In this document: positions 45,317-55,106 of the stretch, in pieces
Layout of the letters: each line of letters opens with the position of its first letter
How positions within the stretch are numbered: position 1 is the stretch's first letter
Assembly: GCF_001050235.1 (NCBI RefSeq)
Contig: NZ_DF967972.1
Span: forward strand, 3,686,724 to 3,750,723
DNA: 64,000 nt
Direction of reading: 5' to 3'
Origin: Longilinea arvoryzae
Lineage (GTDB): Bacteria; Chloroflexota; Anaerolineae; Anaerolineales; Anaerolineaceae
Translations under genes and position numbers: made by a program
Notes under the pieces: model-generated
Database searches by the model: none
What the model saw: only the letters and a program-made list of their open reading frames with translations
What the model was told of the DNA's origin: nothing

Positions 45317-46294
45317 TTATGGCTGCGGATTGTTCCAGTAGCTCATCTCTTCGATGCGGATGGTGAATTCCTTCTGCTCCTTGCCCTGCGCGGCAAAGAC
45401 GCCGAAGTAACCTTCCTTGAAGGTGCTGTCCTTGACTTCCTTGATCAGTGAGCCGTTGAGATAGACCAGCAACCGGTCGCCGATCATCATCGCGCCCACC
45501 CGATTGAGTTGATCGGCGCCAGAAACGATCTTGTCGCTGGCCGTCCAGGGGATGAGCGTGGTCATCTTGCCGCTTGTGCCCTCGCGCCCGTTCCACAGGC
45601 GCAAAGAGTACTTGCCGTCGCAACTGACGCTCAACAGATAGCCCTGATCGGGATCGTTCAGATCGGGCACGCGGAAGATGATGCCGTAATAGTCATTGGA
45701 GTTGCAATTGCCCGAACGCACCGACATTTCGATGTAAGCGTCGCCGATCTTTGGCCAGGTCAACCGCCAGCCAGCGATCGTCTTCAGGGCCGTCAATTGC
45801 AGACTGCCGCCGGAAAAGTCGATCTTGGTGAAATCGCTGTCGCCCGTCGGCCAGTTATCGGAGCCGTCCATCGTATCCGTCCAGGCCGGTTTGCCCAGTT
45901 TTGCGCGTGGATCATCGCCGGAAGGCACCGCGGTTGGGGCCTGGGTGGCTCCGCCCTGCGGCGTAAAGGTCGCCACGGGGGTCAGGTTTTCGGTTGGCGT
46001 ACCCTGCGGAGCCTCGGTGGTTGCGGTAGGCGCGGGCTGCGTGAGCGTGGCTACGGTAGTCGCCACCTCCAGGGTGGCCGAGGGGGCCAGAGTGGGCAGC
46101 GTTTGAGTCTGCGCGGCTTGTTGAGGCGCCTGACCGGTGACGGTCGGCATGGCGGTCAGAATACTGGCCACGCGTGTGGCCATATCACTATCCGATTCGG
46201 AAGTCGGGGCAGTGGAACCACCCGGCAAGGGCAAACCGCTGCAGGCCGAGAGGAGAAAAACCAACGCCAGGAACAGGGGTAAAACCTTCTTCAT
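45317..46294 (-). CDS. Lipoprotein with concanavalin-like C-terminal domain
   Basis: 325 aa. Lipobox 'VFLLSAC' (Cys 18), a long low-complexity Thr/Pro/Ala linker (about 25-130, 'TLTQPAPTATTEAPQGTP'), then a beta-sandwich domain from about 150 ('WTDTMDGSDNWPTGDSDFTKIDFSGGSLQLTA') with 'CNSNDYYGIIFRVPD' and 'NRVGAMMIGDRLLVYLNGSLIKEVKDSTFKEGYFGVFA', the layout of 3-keto-disaccharide hydrolase (DUF1080)/LamG-like domains. Probably a cell-surface carbohydrate-binding protein. Confidence 0.8.
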   Translation of the reverse strand: MKKVLPLFLALVFLLSACSGLPLPGGSTAPTSESDSDMATRVASILTAMPTVTGQAPQQAAQTQTLPTLAPSATLEVATTVATLTQPAPTATTEAPQGTPTENLTPVATFTPQGGATQAPTAVPSGDDPRAKLGKPAWTDTMDGSDNWPTGDSDFTKIDFSGGSLQLTALKTIAGWRLTWPKIGDAYIEMSVRSGNCNSNDYYGIIFRVPDLNDPDQGYLLSVSCDGKYSLRLWNGREGTSGKMTTLIPWTASDKIVSGADQLNRVGAMMIGDRLLVYLNGSLIKEVKDSTFKEGYFGVFAAQGKEQKEFTIRIEEMSYWNNPQP

Positions 46295-46407
46295 AAGAAC
46301 GCTCCTTCGTGTTGAAACAATACCAGACAGGTCGGCTTGACCCGTCTTGTTTTAGACGAGCGCGATGACGCGAAAGTTCCCATGCAAGAGTCCTGCCAGA
46401 TCACTGG

Positions 46408-46893
46408 TCAAAGTTTATAACCGATCTTACGCAGCAGTCCTTTACGCCAGGCGATCCCCTCTTCGTCTTCGATACCCTTGGGCGCGACTCCATCGATTAC
46501 GCCCAGAATGCCGCGTCCCTGGCCATTGTCAGCCAAAATGACCTCGGTATCATTGGCCGTTGCGCAAAATACGTTGACCACTTCCGGCACGTTGAGGACT
46601 GTTTTGAGAACATTGATGGGGTAGAAGCCTTCCCCCAGAAAGAGGATAAAACTGTGTCCGGCGCTGATGGCCAACGCGTTCTTTTTGGCCAGCTCGATTA
46701 AATCTGCGTTCGTCCCGCTCCAGCGCACCAGGCACGCTCCGGAGGCTTCGCAAAAAGCCAGCCCGAACTGGATGCCAGGGACAGCGCCGACCAGCGCTTC
46801 ATGGATATCCTCGACGGTCTTGATAAAATGGGATTGTCCCAGTATAAAATTCATGTCTTCCGGTTTTCCGATCCGGACGCTCAACACTTCCAT
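46408..46893 (-). CDS. Adenosine-specific kinase family protein
   Basis: 161 aa. 'MEVLSVRIGKPEDMNFILGQSHFIKTVEDIHEAL', 'FGLAFCEASGACLVRWSGTN', 'AGHSFILFLGEGFYPINVL' and 'VFCATANDTEVILADNGQGRGILGVIDG' match the adenosine-specific kinase (PF04008-type) family known mainly from archaea and thermophiles. The proposed reaction is ATP-dependent phosphorylation of adenosine to AMP. AAGGAGG stands 6-7 bases before ATG 46893. Monocistronic. Confidence 0.88.
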   Translation of the reverse strand: MEVLSVRIGKPEDMNFILGQSHFIKTVEDIHEALVGAVPGIQFGLAFCEASGACLVRWSGTNADLIELAKKNALAISAGHSFILFLGEGFYPINVLKTVLNVPEVVNVFCATANDTEVILADNGQGRGILGVIDGVAPKGIEDEEGIAWRKGLLRKIGYKL

Positions 46894-47020
46894 GGCGATC
46901 CTCCTTGGGTTATTGCATCGAATCCAATTGTACACTCGCTTGGGCCTTTAATTGCTCCAACGGGCGGATGCAACTTGGGGTAAAATAAGGCACACTTCTT
47001 GAAAGGAATCATCCAAGCCC

Positions 47021-47944
47021 TTGTTCGAAGTCGTTTTTCTTGGCACATCGGCATCCGCGCCTTCGGCGAAACGCAATTTACCCGCGCTGGTTGTCAAGCA
47101 CGATGAATACCGATTCCTCATCGACTGCGGCGAAGGAACCCAGCGCCAGATTCTGCAATCCGGCATCGGATTCAAGCGCCTCAACCGTATTTTAATCACC
47201 CACGGCCATCTCGACCATATCCTCGGGCTGGCCGGTTTGCTGTCTACCTTCATGCGTTGGGAATCGATCGAAGAACTTGAAATTGCAGGCGCCGCCAGCG
47301 CCATCGATCGCATCCGCGAACTGCTGTATGGCGTGGTGCTGCGCGGAACGCGCCCGCCCATGCCGGTGCAGCTGCATGCCATCGAACCGGGCCTGTATTT
47401 CGAAGGTGAAGATTTTACCATCACGGCCTTTCCGGTGCACCACCGCGGAGCCGAAAGCCTGGGGTATGTGTTCGATGAAAAAGGGCGCCGGCCTTTCCTG
47501 CCGGATAAAGCCGAAGCGTTGGGCATTCCGCCCGGCCCCTGGCGGCGCGACCTGGTGGATGGCCGGCCCGCCACCCTGCCGGATGGCCGGATCATCCAAC
47601 CCGAGGAAGTGTTGGGGGATTTCCATCCCGGCACGCGCCTGGTGGTGATTGGCGATTCGGGCGAGACCGACAGCCTGGTGGAATTCTGCCGCGGCGCGGA
47701 CGCACTGATCATCGAATCGACCTATCTGGATGAGGAAGCGGATATGGCCAAACAATTTGGCCATCTCACAGCTCGCCGTTCAGCCGACCTGGCCGTGCGC
47801 GCCGGGGTGGGCCAGCTCTTGCTCACGCACATTTCCCGCCGCTACCGCGAAAAGGATGTCCAGCAGGAAGCCCAGGAAGTGTTCGCCAACACCACGGTGG
47901 CCCGCGATTTTGATACTTTCCAGGTCAAACGCTCCGGCGAATAG
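47021..47944 (+). CDS. rnz: Ribonuclease Z
   Basis: 307 aa of the metallo-beta-lactamase fold. 'EVVFLGTSASAPSAKRNLPAL' is the RNase Z start, and zinc motif 'THGHLDHILGL' has HGHLDH at 61-66. Further ligands are in 'VHHRGAES', 'IGDSGETD' and 'LTHISRRY'. It matures tRNA 3' ends, needed here because tRNA-Glu lacks an encoded CCA. TTG is the start; AAAGGAAT is 11 bases upstream. Confidence 0.93.
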   Translation: MFEVVFLGTSASAPSAKRNLPALVVKHDEYRFLIDCGEGTQRQILQSGIGFKRLNRILITHGHLDHILGLAGLLSTFMRWESIEELEIAGAASAIDRIRELLYGVVLRGTRPPMPVQLHAIEPGLYFEGEDFTITAFPVHHRGAESLGYVFDEKGRRPFLPDKAEALGIPPGPWRRDLVDGRPATLPDGRIIQPEEVLGDFHPGTRLVVIGDSGETDSLVEFCRGADALIIESTYLDEEADMAKQFGHLTARRSADLAVRAGVGQLLLTHISRRYREKDVQQEAQEVFANTTVARDFDTFQVKRSGE

Positions 47945-48003
47945 GGACTTTCATCCTTGTTTCGGATCCCGGAGCCCTTTGACTCGGGCTCTTACAGCGA
48001 CCT

Positions 48004-48032
48004 TTGACAGCCGTTGAGGTTTGTGATAAACT
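48004..48032 (+). promoter_or_regulatory. Promoter of the SAM riboswitch-metK unit
   Basis: TTGACA (48004-48009), 17-base spacer, TAAACT (48027-48032). Transcription should start near 48039, 25 bases before the riboswitch. Confidence 0.68.
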
Positions 48033-48060
48033 GCTGCCTAATCACATATAGCCCCAGATG

Positions 48061-48173
<113 letters not shown>

Positions 48174-48192
48174 GAAGCGAATCGATGATATA

Positions 48193-48231
48193 GAATTGCC
48201 CCTCCTATCCAGATGGGGCAATTCTTTTTTT
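48193..48231 (+). terminator. Riboswitch-controlled terminator
   Basis: GAATTGCCCC/GGGGCAATTC (48193-48202, 48215-48224) is a perfect 10-bp stem followed by seven T. The metK ribosome binding site GGAGG follows directly. Confidence 0.88.
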
Positions 48232-48243
48232 GGAGGACACTGG

Positions 48244-49455
<1,212 letters not shown>

Positions 49456-49473
49456 TCCTTCATTGCTGCACAC

Positions 49474-49507
49474 AACGCCCGCTTTCACTCGAAGGCGGGC
49501 GTTTCTT
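49474..49507 (+). terminator. Terminator of metK
   Basis: AACGCCCGC/GCGGGCGTT (49474-49482, 49495-49503) then TCTTT. Confidence 0.75.
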
Positions 49508-49588
49508 TCCCAGAGCAGGTGATTTTCACAGGTCGCTTTGCGCGTGGATTTTATAGTATGATTCGCGCTGCGGAGAAGACCCCGATAT

Positions 49589-49682
49589 CCACGAACGACA
49601 CGGAACTAGAAAAAAGCTTTACAGAATAAATTCCGATTGATTCCCATCATTCTTCTTTCGTGTGTTTCGTGCATTTCGTGGT
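49589..49682. repeat. Palindromic intergenic repeat, copy D (short, variant unit)
   Basis: Left arm CCACGAACGACACGGAA (49589 on) and right arm, in reverse, CCACGAAATGCACGAAACACACGAAAGAAGAA (ending about 49682). The unit here is CACGAA rather than CACGGAG. It sits in the 275-base metK - dehydrogenase spacer, which has no gene. Confidence 0.7.
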
Positions 49683-49730
49683 CGATAAAAAAGCCTTTTT
49701 CTCAAGTTTCATCGATAGCGTGGAGGGAAT

Positions 49731-50630
49731 ATGCTCAAGGTAGGATATATCGGTCTGGGATTGATGGGGAAATCGATCGCCCGCAACATTCTCAAGGCGG
49801 GCTTTCCGCTGGTGGTGCACAACCGCAGCCGGGCTGCCGTGAATGAACTGGTCGCCGAAGGCGCAACCGCGGCCTTCAGCCCGGCCGAAGTCGCCCACCA
49901 GGTGGACGTGGTGTTCACCAATTTACCCGATTCGCCGGATATCGAGAAGGTCGTCCTCGGGCCGGACGGGATTTTACAGGGCGCGCATGCCGGCATGATC
50001 TACGTCGATAATTCGACCATCAAACCGGCCACGGCGCGCGAGGTTGCCCGTCGCCTGGCCGAAGTGGGCGTGGCTGCTCTGGATGCGCCCGTCAGCGGCG
50101 GCGACATCGGCGCGCGCAACGCCACCCTGACCATCATGGTCGGCGGGCCGGCCGAGGCCCTGGAAACGGTGCACCCGATCTTTGCGGCGATGGGCAAGAC
50201 CATCACCCACGTCGGTGAGGCCGGCAGCGGCCAGGTGGCCAAGGCTGCCAACCAGATCATGGTGGCCGCGCAGATGGTAGCCATGGGTGAGCTGCTCGTT
50301 TTAGCGCAAAAGACCGGCACCGACCCGGTCAAGGTCATTCAGGCCATCCAGGGCGGCGCTGCCCAGTGCTGGACGCTGGATGTAAAACCCCAACGTCTGT
50401 TTGCCGGCAACCGCCAACCGGGTTTCAAGGCCCGCATGCAGGCCAAAGACCTGAATATCGTCCTCGAAACCGCGCGCGAATACGGCGTCAGTATGCCGAG
50501 CACGGCGGTCAACGCCCAGCTCTTCAACGCCATGTCGACTCTGGGCATGGGCGACCTGGATAATTCGGCCGTCATTGCCATCCTCGAACAATTGGCGGAC
50601 ACTCACCTGAAAGAAGAAAAACCCGAATAA
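49731..50630 (+). CDS. NAD(P)-dependent beta-hydroxyacid dehydrogenase (HIBADH/GarR family)
   Basis: 299 aa. Rossmann start 'KVGYIGLGLMGKSIARNILKAGFPLVVHNRSRAA' (GxGxxG), 'DAPVSGGDIGARNATLTIMVGG' (substrate-binding SGG at about 120) and catalytic Lys in 'GEAGSGQVAKAANQIMVA' (about 170). 'FKARMQAKDLNIVLETAREYG' is the C-terminal family motif. Could be tartronate semialdehyde, 3-hydroxyisobutyrate or glyoxylate/succinic semialdehyde reductase; HNRS after the GxGxxG suggests NADP(H). Confidence 0.93.
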   Translation: MLKVGYIGLGLMGKSIARNILKAGFPLVVHNRSRAAVNELVAEGATAAFSPAEVAHQVDVVFTNLPDSPDIEKVVLGPDGILQGAHAGMIYVDNSTIKPATAREVARRLAEVGVAALDAPVSGGDIGARNATLTIMVGGPAEALETVHPIFAAMGKTITHVGEAGSGQVAKAANQIMVAAQMVAMGELLVLAQKTGTDPVKVIQAIQGGAAQCWTLDVKPQRLFAGNRQPGFKARMQAKDLNIVLETAREYGVSMPSTAVNAQLFNAMSTLGMGDLDNSAVIAILEQLADTHLKEEKPE

Positions 50631-50688
50631 CTGCGGATCGTTTCGCATCGATCCACCCGGATCATACCGTAAATGAATAATAAAGAGG

Positions 50689-50726
50689 TACCCACCGAGA
50701 GAACAAGCTTCCCGGTGGGTATTTTT
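50689..50726. terminator. Terminator between dehydrogenase and NUDIX genes
   Basis: TACCCACCG/CGGTGGGTA (50689-50697, 50713-50721) followed by five T on the plus strand and a CTTTATTA tract on the minus strand, serving both convergent genes. Confidence 0.75.
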
Positions 50727-50741
50727 ACTCGATTGCCAGGT

Positions 50742-51197
50742 TCAAATCCTTTTCTGCTTGATCTTCTGATCGAGTTCCCATAAAGCTGTCTTATTGCTAT
50801 CAAATTTGAGCAACTGAATGGCCGGAATGTAATCCACCCAGCGATATTCGCTGTGTTCCGCGGACAAAACGATATCGGTTGTTTTCACTCTTGCCGCAAA
50901 TGAGTATTCGGGAATCACCAGACAATCGACTCCCCATTCTTTTCTGGATTTCGTCGAGAAGTTCTCTGTGGGGATACTGCAAGTCGATTCGAGCGGATAG
51001 AAAAAGGTGTTTTCCTTGATGCCGGTTTCTTCCCATGTTTCCCGCTTTGCGGCTTCGAGGGGTGTTTCTCCAGCCTCGCCGCCGCCCGCGATGAACTGCC
51101 AGATTAACATATCGGAACGCCGAAGAATGCAATATTTTGCTGCATCGCCTTCCTGCGTAAAAGGAATGATCAAAACCTGCATTCTTGCCCGTGACAT
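50742..51197 (-). CDS. NUDIX hydrolase
   Basis: 151 aa. An intact Nudix box, GGGEAGETPLEAAKRETWEE followed by TGI, spans about 38-60. 'WQFIAGGGEAG' and the hydrophobic 'EYRWVDYIPAIQLL' tail resemble NudB-type dATP/dihydroneopterin triphosphate pyrophosphatases, but the substrate cannot be fixed. Upstream of it (minus strand) is the S9 peptidase gene region with a 42-base gap. Confidence 0.92.
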   Translation of the reverse strand: MSRARMQVLIIPFTQEGDAAKYCILRRSDMLIWQFIAGGGEAGETPLEAAKRETWEETGIKENTFFYPLESTCSIPTENFSTKSRKEWGVDCLVIPEYSFAARVKTTDIVLSAEHSEYRWVDYIPAIQLLKFDSNKTALWELDQKIKQKRI

Positions 51198-51239
51198 CCA
51201 ATGCCCTCCACTGGCCTCGGGATGATGTTCCGAGAAACC

Positions 51240-53114
51240 TTAACCTGCCAGGGATAATTGTTCAATCAGGAACCGCTCCATGCTCAAAATGAAATCCAGC
51301 CGGGTTTCACGCTTGCGGAAGCGATGCCCCTCGCCCGCATACAGACGGTACAGGTGCGGCACGTCGTTGCGCCGCAAGGCAGCGACGATTGCCTCCGATT
51401 GGCTCTTCGGCACCACCCGATCTGCATCCCCCTGGAAAATGGCCAGCGGGTCTCGAATGGCGTCGGCGTGAAACTCGGGCGACCAATCGTAATATTTCGA
51501 ATCGGCCTGCGGTCGCGGACCGATCAGGCGCGCATTTGAATAACGCTCGAATTTGTGGGTGTCCTCGTCCAGTTTGAACAGGTTGCTGACCCCATAGGCG
51601 TCGATCGCCGCGTGAAACCGGCCCGGATAACGGATTAGGGTATTCAACACGGTATATCCGCCGGCGCTGGAACCATACAGCGCCAGCCGGTTTCCGTCCG
51701 CCAGGTTTGCCGCCGCCAATCCGTCTCCGGCTGAAATTGTGTCCAGCACGTCCAGCTCACCCCAGCGGCCGTTAAGCGCACGCTGGTAGGACCGCCCATA
51801 GCCCGTGCTGCCGCGATAGTTGACCTCCAGCCACCCAAAACCGCGCGAGGTGAAATATTGCGCCTCCTCGTTGAATTCCGCCACGGCCTGCAGGGTCGGG
51901 CCGCTGTGGACGCGGATAATGGCCGGGGGCAGCCCTTCCCAGGTGAAATCCGGGTTGGTCGGCGGGTAATACAGCCCGTGAACCACGCCGCCATCCATAC
52001 CAATCCAATCCAACGGCCGGGCAGGCGCGAAATAATCGGTTTGAATCGAATCGGCGCCGCCCGTCAGGACCTGTAATCCGTTTGAATCAATGCCCACCAG
52101 CCGGGCGGGGTACGCGGAACCGGAGGCAACCAGCGCAATCTTATCTTCCTGAAGGCAGACGCTCAACTGCGCGGCCCAGGTATATCCATCCAGGTTCACG
52201 GCCTGACTGTTCCCGCTCAAATCGACAATATTCAAGGAATGGATGCCGGATTGGTTTCGCAAATAGGCCAGACGCCGGCTGTCGCCGTACCAGCCATAGG
52301 AGCGGAGTCCCTGCACCCAGGCGGGCGGGACCAATGCAACCCCATCTCCCGATACCAGTTCGCGGCGCTCACCGCGCGAAAGATCCACCAGCACCAGTTG
52401 GTCCCATTCGCCGCGATTCGTCAGGCAGCTCAACCAGCGCCCGTCCGGTGAAAAGGCCGGCTGCCCGGCCGGCGCGTCGCTGCCGCCGGCCACCACACTG
52501 GATCGGACGATCCTGGGCGGTTCACCGGCCAGCTCGGCCAGGACGACTCTCGAGCCATCCCATGGCATGTCCGGATGATTCCACTCGACCCAGGCCAGAC
52601 GGTCGCCCGCGGGATGCCAGACCGGGTCCATGTAAAAATCCGCGCCCCAGGCCAGCCGGTCAGGCGCCTGCTTGCCCTGCGCATCGACCCGGTAAAGCGC
52701 GTCCATTTCGCCGTCGCTGGCAATGAATACCACCCACCGGCCATCCGGTGATAGCGCCGGGGAGGCCACCGCACCCAGCGGGGGTGTGATCGACCGCGCA
52801 TCCCCGCTGGCCGTATCCAACCGGAAAAGCTGCCGCCCCTCCCCGACGAAGATCACCGTTCCAGCCTGCACATCGAAGTCGCCCCCGCCGTAGCCAACCC
52901 CGCCGCCGATTTCAAATACGGCGCTCAAGATTCGTCTCTCTCCGCCGGCCGGCAGGATCATCAATTGCGTCCCGGCCGGGCCGCGTTCCAGCCAGACTAG
53001 ATCGCCGGTCTGTCTGTCCCAGCGCACGTCCTGCAAACGGATGCGCCCGGCGCGCGCTTCCGCGGAGAACGGGCTTTGCCACAGGCCAAAGGGTTTCTTT
53101 TGAGCCGCCATCAT
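51240..53114 (-). CDS. S9-family prolyl oligopeptidase-like peptidase
   Basis: 624 aa, no signal peptide. N-terminal beta-propeller with PD40-like repeats ('SPALSPDGRWVVFIASDGEMDALYRVD', 'QPAFSPDGRWLSCLTNRGEWDQLVLVD'), then an alpha/beta hydrolase domain with Ser in 'ALYGSSAGGYTVLN' (about 478), Asp in 'IFQGDADRVVPKSQ' (about 565) and His in 'YAGEGHRFRKRET' (about 600). 'WLEVNYRGSTGYGRSYQRALNGRWGELDVLD' is the S9C/acylaminoacyl-peptidase pattern. It should cleave short peptides in the cytoplasm. Confidence 0.94.
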   Translation of the reverse strand: MMAAQKKPFGLWQSPFSAEARAGRIRLQDVRWDRQTGDLVWLERGPAGTQLMILPAGGERRILSAVFEIGGGVGYGGGDFDVQAGTVIFVGEGRQLFRLDTASGDARSITPPLGAVASPALSPDGRWVVFIASDGEMDALYRVDAQGKQAPDRLAWGADFYMDPVWHPAGDRLAWVEWNHPDMPWDGSRVVLAELAGEPPRIVRSSVVAGGSDAPAGQPAFSPDGRWLSCLTNRGEWDQLVLVDLSRGERRELVSGDGVALVPPAWVQGLRSYGWYGDSRRLAYLRNQSGIHSLNIVDLSGNSQAVNLDGYTWAAQLSVCLQEDKIALVASGSAYPARLVGIDSNGLQVLTGGADSIQTDYFAPARPLDWIGMDGGVVHGLYYPPTNPDFTWEGLPPAIIRVHSGPTLQAVAEFNEEAQYFTSRGFGWLEVNYRGSTGYGRSYQRALNGRWGELDVLDTISAGDGLAAANLADGNRLALYGSSAGGYTVLNTLIRYPGRFHAAIDAYGVSNLFKLDEDTHKFERYSNARLIGPRPQADSKYYDWSPEFHADAIRDPLAIFQGDADRVVPKSQSEAIVAALRRNDVPHLYRLYAGEGHRFRKRETRLDFILSMERFLIEQLSLAG

Positions 53115-53150
53115 TCCACATTTCCTTCCAGGAGCAGATGGGAAATACGT

Positions 53151-53293
53151 GCCACAGAGATCACAGAGAGCTCAGAGGAAGAGGAAGATAAGAAAATTGA
53201 GAGGGTTAAGTAAAACATCATCCATTTCATATCTTATCGATCGTTTCTCTTCCTTCGAACATTCCTCTCTGAGAACTCTGTGTCCTCTGTGGC
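53151..53293. repeat. Palindromic intergenic repeat, copy E (CACAGAGA variant)
   Basis: Left arm GCCACAGAGATCACAGAGAG...CTCAGAGGAAGAGGAAG (53151 on), right arm in reverse GCCACAGAGGACACAGAGTTCTCAGAGAGGAA (ending 53293). The unit is CACAGAGA. It fills the spacer between the S9 peptidase and thioredoxin genes. Confidence 0.78.
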
Positions 53294-53361
53294 TATTCTT
53301 CTTCGTTCTCGAATGTTAAAACAAAAATCGAGGCCTCTATTCAACCTCGATTTTCGATGGA

Positions 53362-53676
53362 TCAAAGGTAAGCTTCGAATTTCTGCACCAGGCGATCCAT
53401 GGGCTGATATCCCATGGCGCGTTGTTTGGCTTCCCCGTTGACGAACAGGATGATCGTTGGAACGCTCATCACATTCATGCTGACCGCCAGATCGCTGCTC
53501 TCGTCGATGTCCATATGAACCAGGCGCACGCGATCTTTCCATAACTGCGCCAATTTCTCCAATTCCGGTTCCATGCGTTTGCACGGCCCGCACCATACCG
53601 CGCCGAATTCCACCATCACCGGGATGCTGGATTTCAGCACTTTTTCATCGAATTGTTCGCGATGAATGTTCTCCAT
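53362..53676 (-). CDS. Thioredoxin
   Basis: 104 aa, one domain, no signal. Active site 'GAVWCGPCKRMEPELEKLA' (WCGPC at about 27-31), 'VHMDIDESSDLAVSMNVMSVPTIILFVNGE' with the cis-Pro after VMSV. General thiol-disulphide reductase. The ATG at 53676 is used; an in-frame TTG at 53688 sits directly on GGGGAA. Confidence 0.93.
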   Translation of the reverse strand: MENIHREQFDEKVLKSSIPVMVEFGAVWCGPCKRMEPELEKLAQLWKDRVRLVHMDIDESSDLAVSMNVMSVPTIILFVNGEAKQRAMGYQPMDRLVQKFEAYL

Positions 53677-53751
53677 ACGACTTTTCAATTCCCCTTCTAT
53701 TCGGATTCCGAACGAATGGATTTAAGCTTTATTCATCCTGTCGAATCCGGA

Positions 53752-54375
53752 TTATTTTTTCGAACCCGTGTTCTTTCCTTTCGAGCCCTTGCCGTTCTTC
53801 TCTTTGCCTTCCTTGACTACCTTCTCTTCCTTTGCCGGTTTAGCAGTTTTGTCTTCCTTGGCCGGTTTGGTTTCTTTTTCTTCCTTCAATTCACGCGGTG
53901 TCCAGAGGGCAATCAATTCACCGGGATCTTCATGGGCCCGGATATCTTTCCAACTGTGGATCGGAAGCGAAAGGTAGGCTATGGCTGCGGTGGGTAGAGA
54001 TTCGACGCGCCCGCTGAGGATCTGCAGTAATCCTTCCAACCCGGGATTATGCCCAATGATGAGGATGCGTTCCAGATCATCCGGCATCAAGGACAATAAT
54101 TCCAGATAAATTTCCGGTTCTGCCATATACAACGAATCAAGAAAGGATACCTCGCCACTAAAACCTGTCGTTTCGATGACCGCAGCGACCGTCTCGCGCG
54201 ACCTTTCGGCGGTGGAGGTCAGAATCCGTTGCGGCACCAGCTCATTGTCGACCAATAGTTTGCTCATCCGCGGCGCATCTTTCTTCCCGCGTTTATTCAG
54301 GCCGCGTTCGTGGTCTTTGACCTCGGGATGTTTCCAACTCGATTTCGCATGGCGCATCAAAAGCAATGTTTTCAT
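53752..54375 (-). CDS. SixA-like phosphohistidine phosphatase with Lys/Glu-rich tail
   Basis: 207 aa. 'MKTLLLMRHAKSSWKHPEVKDHERGLNKRGKKDAPRM' (RHA catalytic His, about 9-10), 'LTSTAERSRETV', and the second His in 'ILIIGHNPGLEGLLQILSG' (about 108) mark the SixA branch of the histidine phosphatase superfamily. After about residue 160 there is a tail of about 45 residues made of Lys, Glu, Pro and Gly ('EKETKPAKEDKTAKPAKEEK'), not part of SixA. It may bind nucleic acid or be disordered. The substrate phosphoprotein is unknown. Confidence 0.88.
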   Translation of the reverse strand: MKTLLLMRHAKSSWKHPEVKDHERGLNKRGKKDAPRMSKLLVDNELVPQRILTSTAERSRETVAAVIETTGFSGEVSFLDSLYMAEPEIYLELLSLMPDDLERILIIGHNPGLEGLLQILSGRVESLPTAAIAYLSLPIHSWKDIRAHEDPGELIALWTPRELKEEKETKPAKEDKTAKPAKEEKVVKEGKEKNGKGSKGKNTGSKK

Positions 54376-54537
54376 ACGACCCATCCATCGTAATTGGCAT
54401 CAGAAAATGAAGGATTACATCACTTGTCTAAAAGTATATCACAACTGAAACGCGCTCATCCCGGTCAGACACGGAATTTTGTCTGGGTCTGGATTCTCCG
54501 GGTTTTCAAAATCCGAAAAAAATTCTACAATGAAACC

Positions 54538-54906
54538 ATGAACGATCATCCATTGCATTTTATCGATGAGCCTATCGAAGTGCGCTACGACCAGCCGCCT
54601 TTGCTGGAGAAGAAACCCGACTGCCCTCAGGGGTTTTGCTGGCGCGGCGAGGATCTTCGGATCATCGAAATGCTGGCTGAATGGCAGGATTTTCGCCGGC
54701 GTGGCCGTATGTCGCGCAACATGATCCCGGCTCATCTTCAGCATGCCTCGCGCGCGGGTTCGTGGGGCGTCGGACGATTCTTCTTTCGCGTTCGGGTCCA
54801 GGATGGGCGGATCTTCGATATCTATTACGACCGCGCGCCCGAGGACTCACTGCACCGGAAAGGGAACTGGTTTGTATTTTCAGAGCGGGATAAGTCCGAC
54901 CAATAA
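54538..54906 (+). CDS. DUF6504-like small protein
   Basis: 122 aa. 'IDEPIEVRYDQPPLLEKKPDCPQGFCWRGEDLRIIEMLAEWQDFRRRGRM' followed by 'GVGRFFFRVRVQDGRIFDIYYDRAP ... GNWFVFSERD'. This 'P-x-F-x-W-R-G-x-x-Y/L' then 'R-V-x-V..G..FDIYYDR' order resembles DUF6504; low certainty. No Shine-Dalgarno. The longer frame from 54394 covers AT-rich spacer and is not used. Confidence 0.6.
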   Translation: MNDHPLHFIDEPIEVRYDQPPLLEKKPDCPQGFCWRGEDLRIIEMLAEWQDFRRRGRMSRNMIPAHLQHASRAGSWGVGRFFFRVRVQDGRIFDIYYDRAPEDSLHRKGNWFVFSERDKSDQ

Positions 54907-54924
54907 ATATTGAAGTCAAACATT

Positions 54925-54963
54925 AATATTATTCAATAATTTGCAAAATAGTTGAATAATATT
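54925..54963. promoter_or_regulatory. AT-rich palindrome upstream of the DUF2089 operon
   Basis: AATATTATTCAA (54925-54936) and TTGAATAATATT (54952-54963) are perfect 12-base inverted arms with a 15-base centre. The right arm ends 11 bases before the -35 box, a usual place for an activator or a looping repressor. Confidence 0.6.
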
Positions 54964-54974
54964 GAATTTATATA

Positions 54975-55002
54975 TTGACATTTCTGGAATTCGTGCTAGA
55001 AT
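54975..55002 (+). promoter_or_regulatory. Promoter of the DUF2089/SHOCT-like pair
   Basis: TTGACA (54975-54980), 16-base spacer, TAGAAT (54997-55002). It gives a leader of about 98 bases before the ATG at 55107. Confidence 0.65.
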
Positions 55003-55106
55003 GACAGCGAAAGACGAAAAAGCTTCCCGGAAGGGCCTGGGCTCATTCACCCCGGCTCGTTCCCCCAGGTTCCGGCTGCTGATCGTTTGACCAGAATGGA
55101 GAACGC

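Noticed and set aside
47972..47991. GAGCCC/GGGCTC hairpin after rnz as a terminator
   Set aside because: Short stem and no T run; too weak to call.
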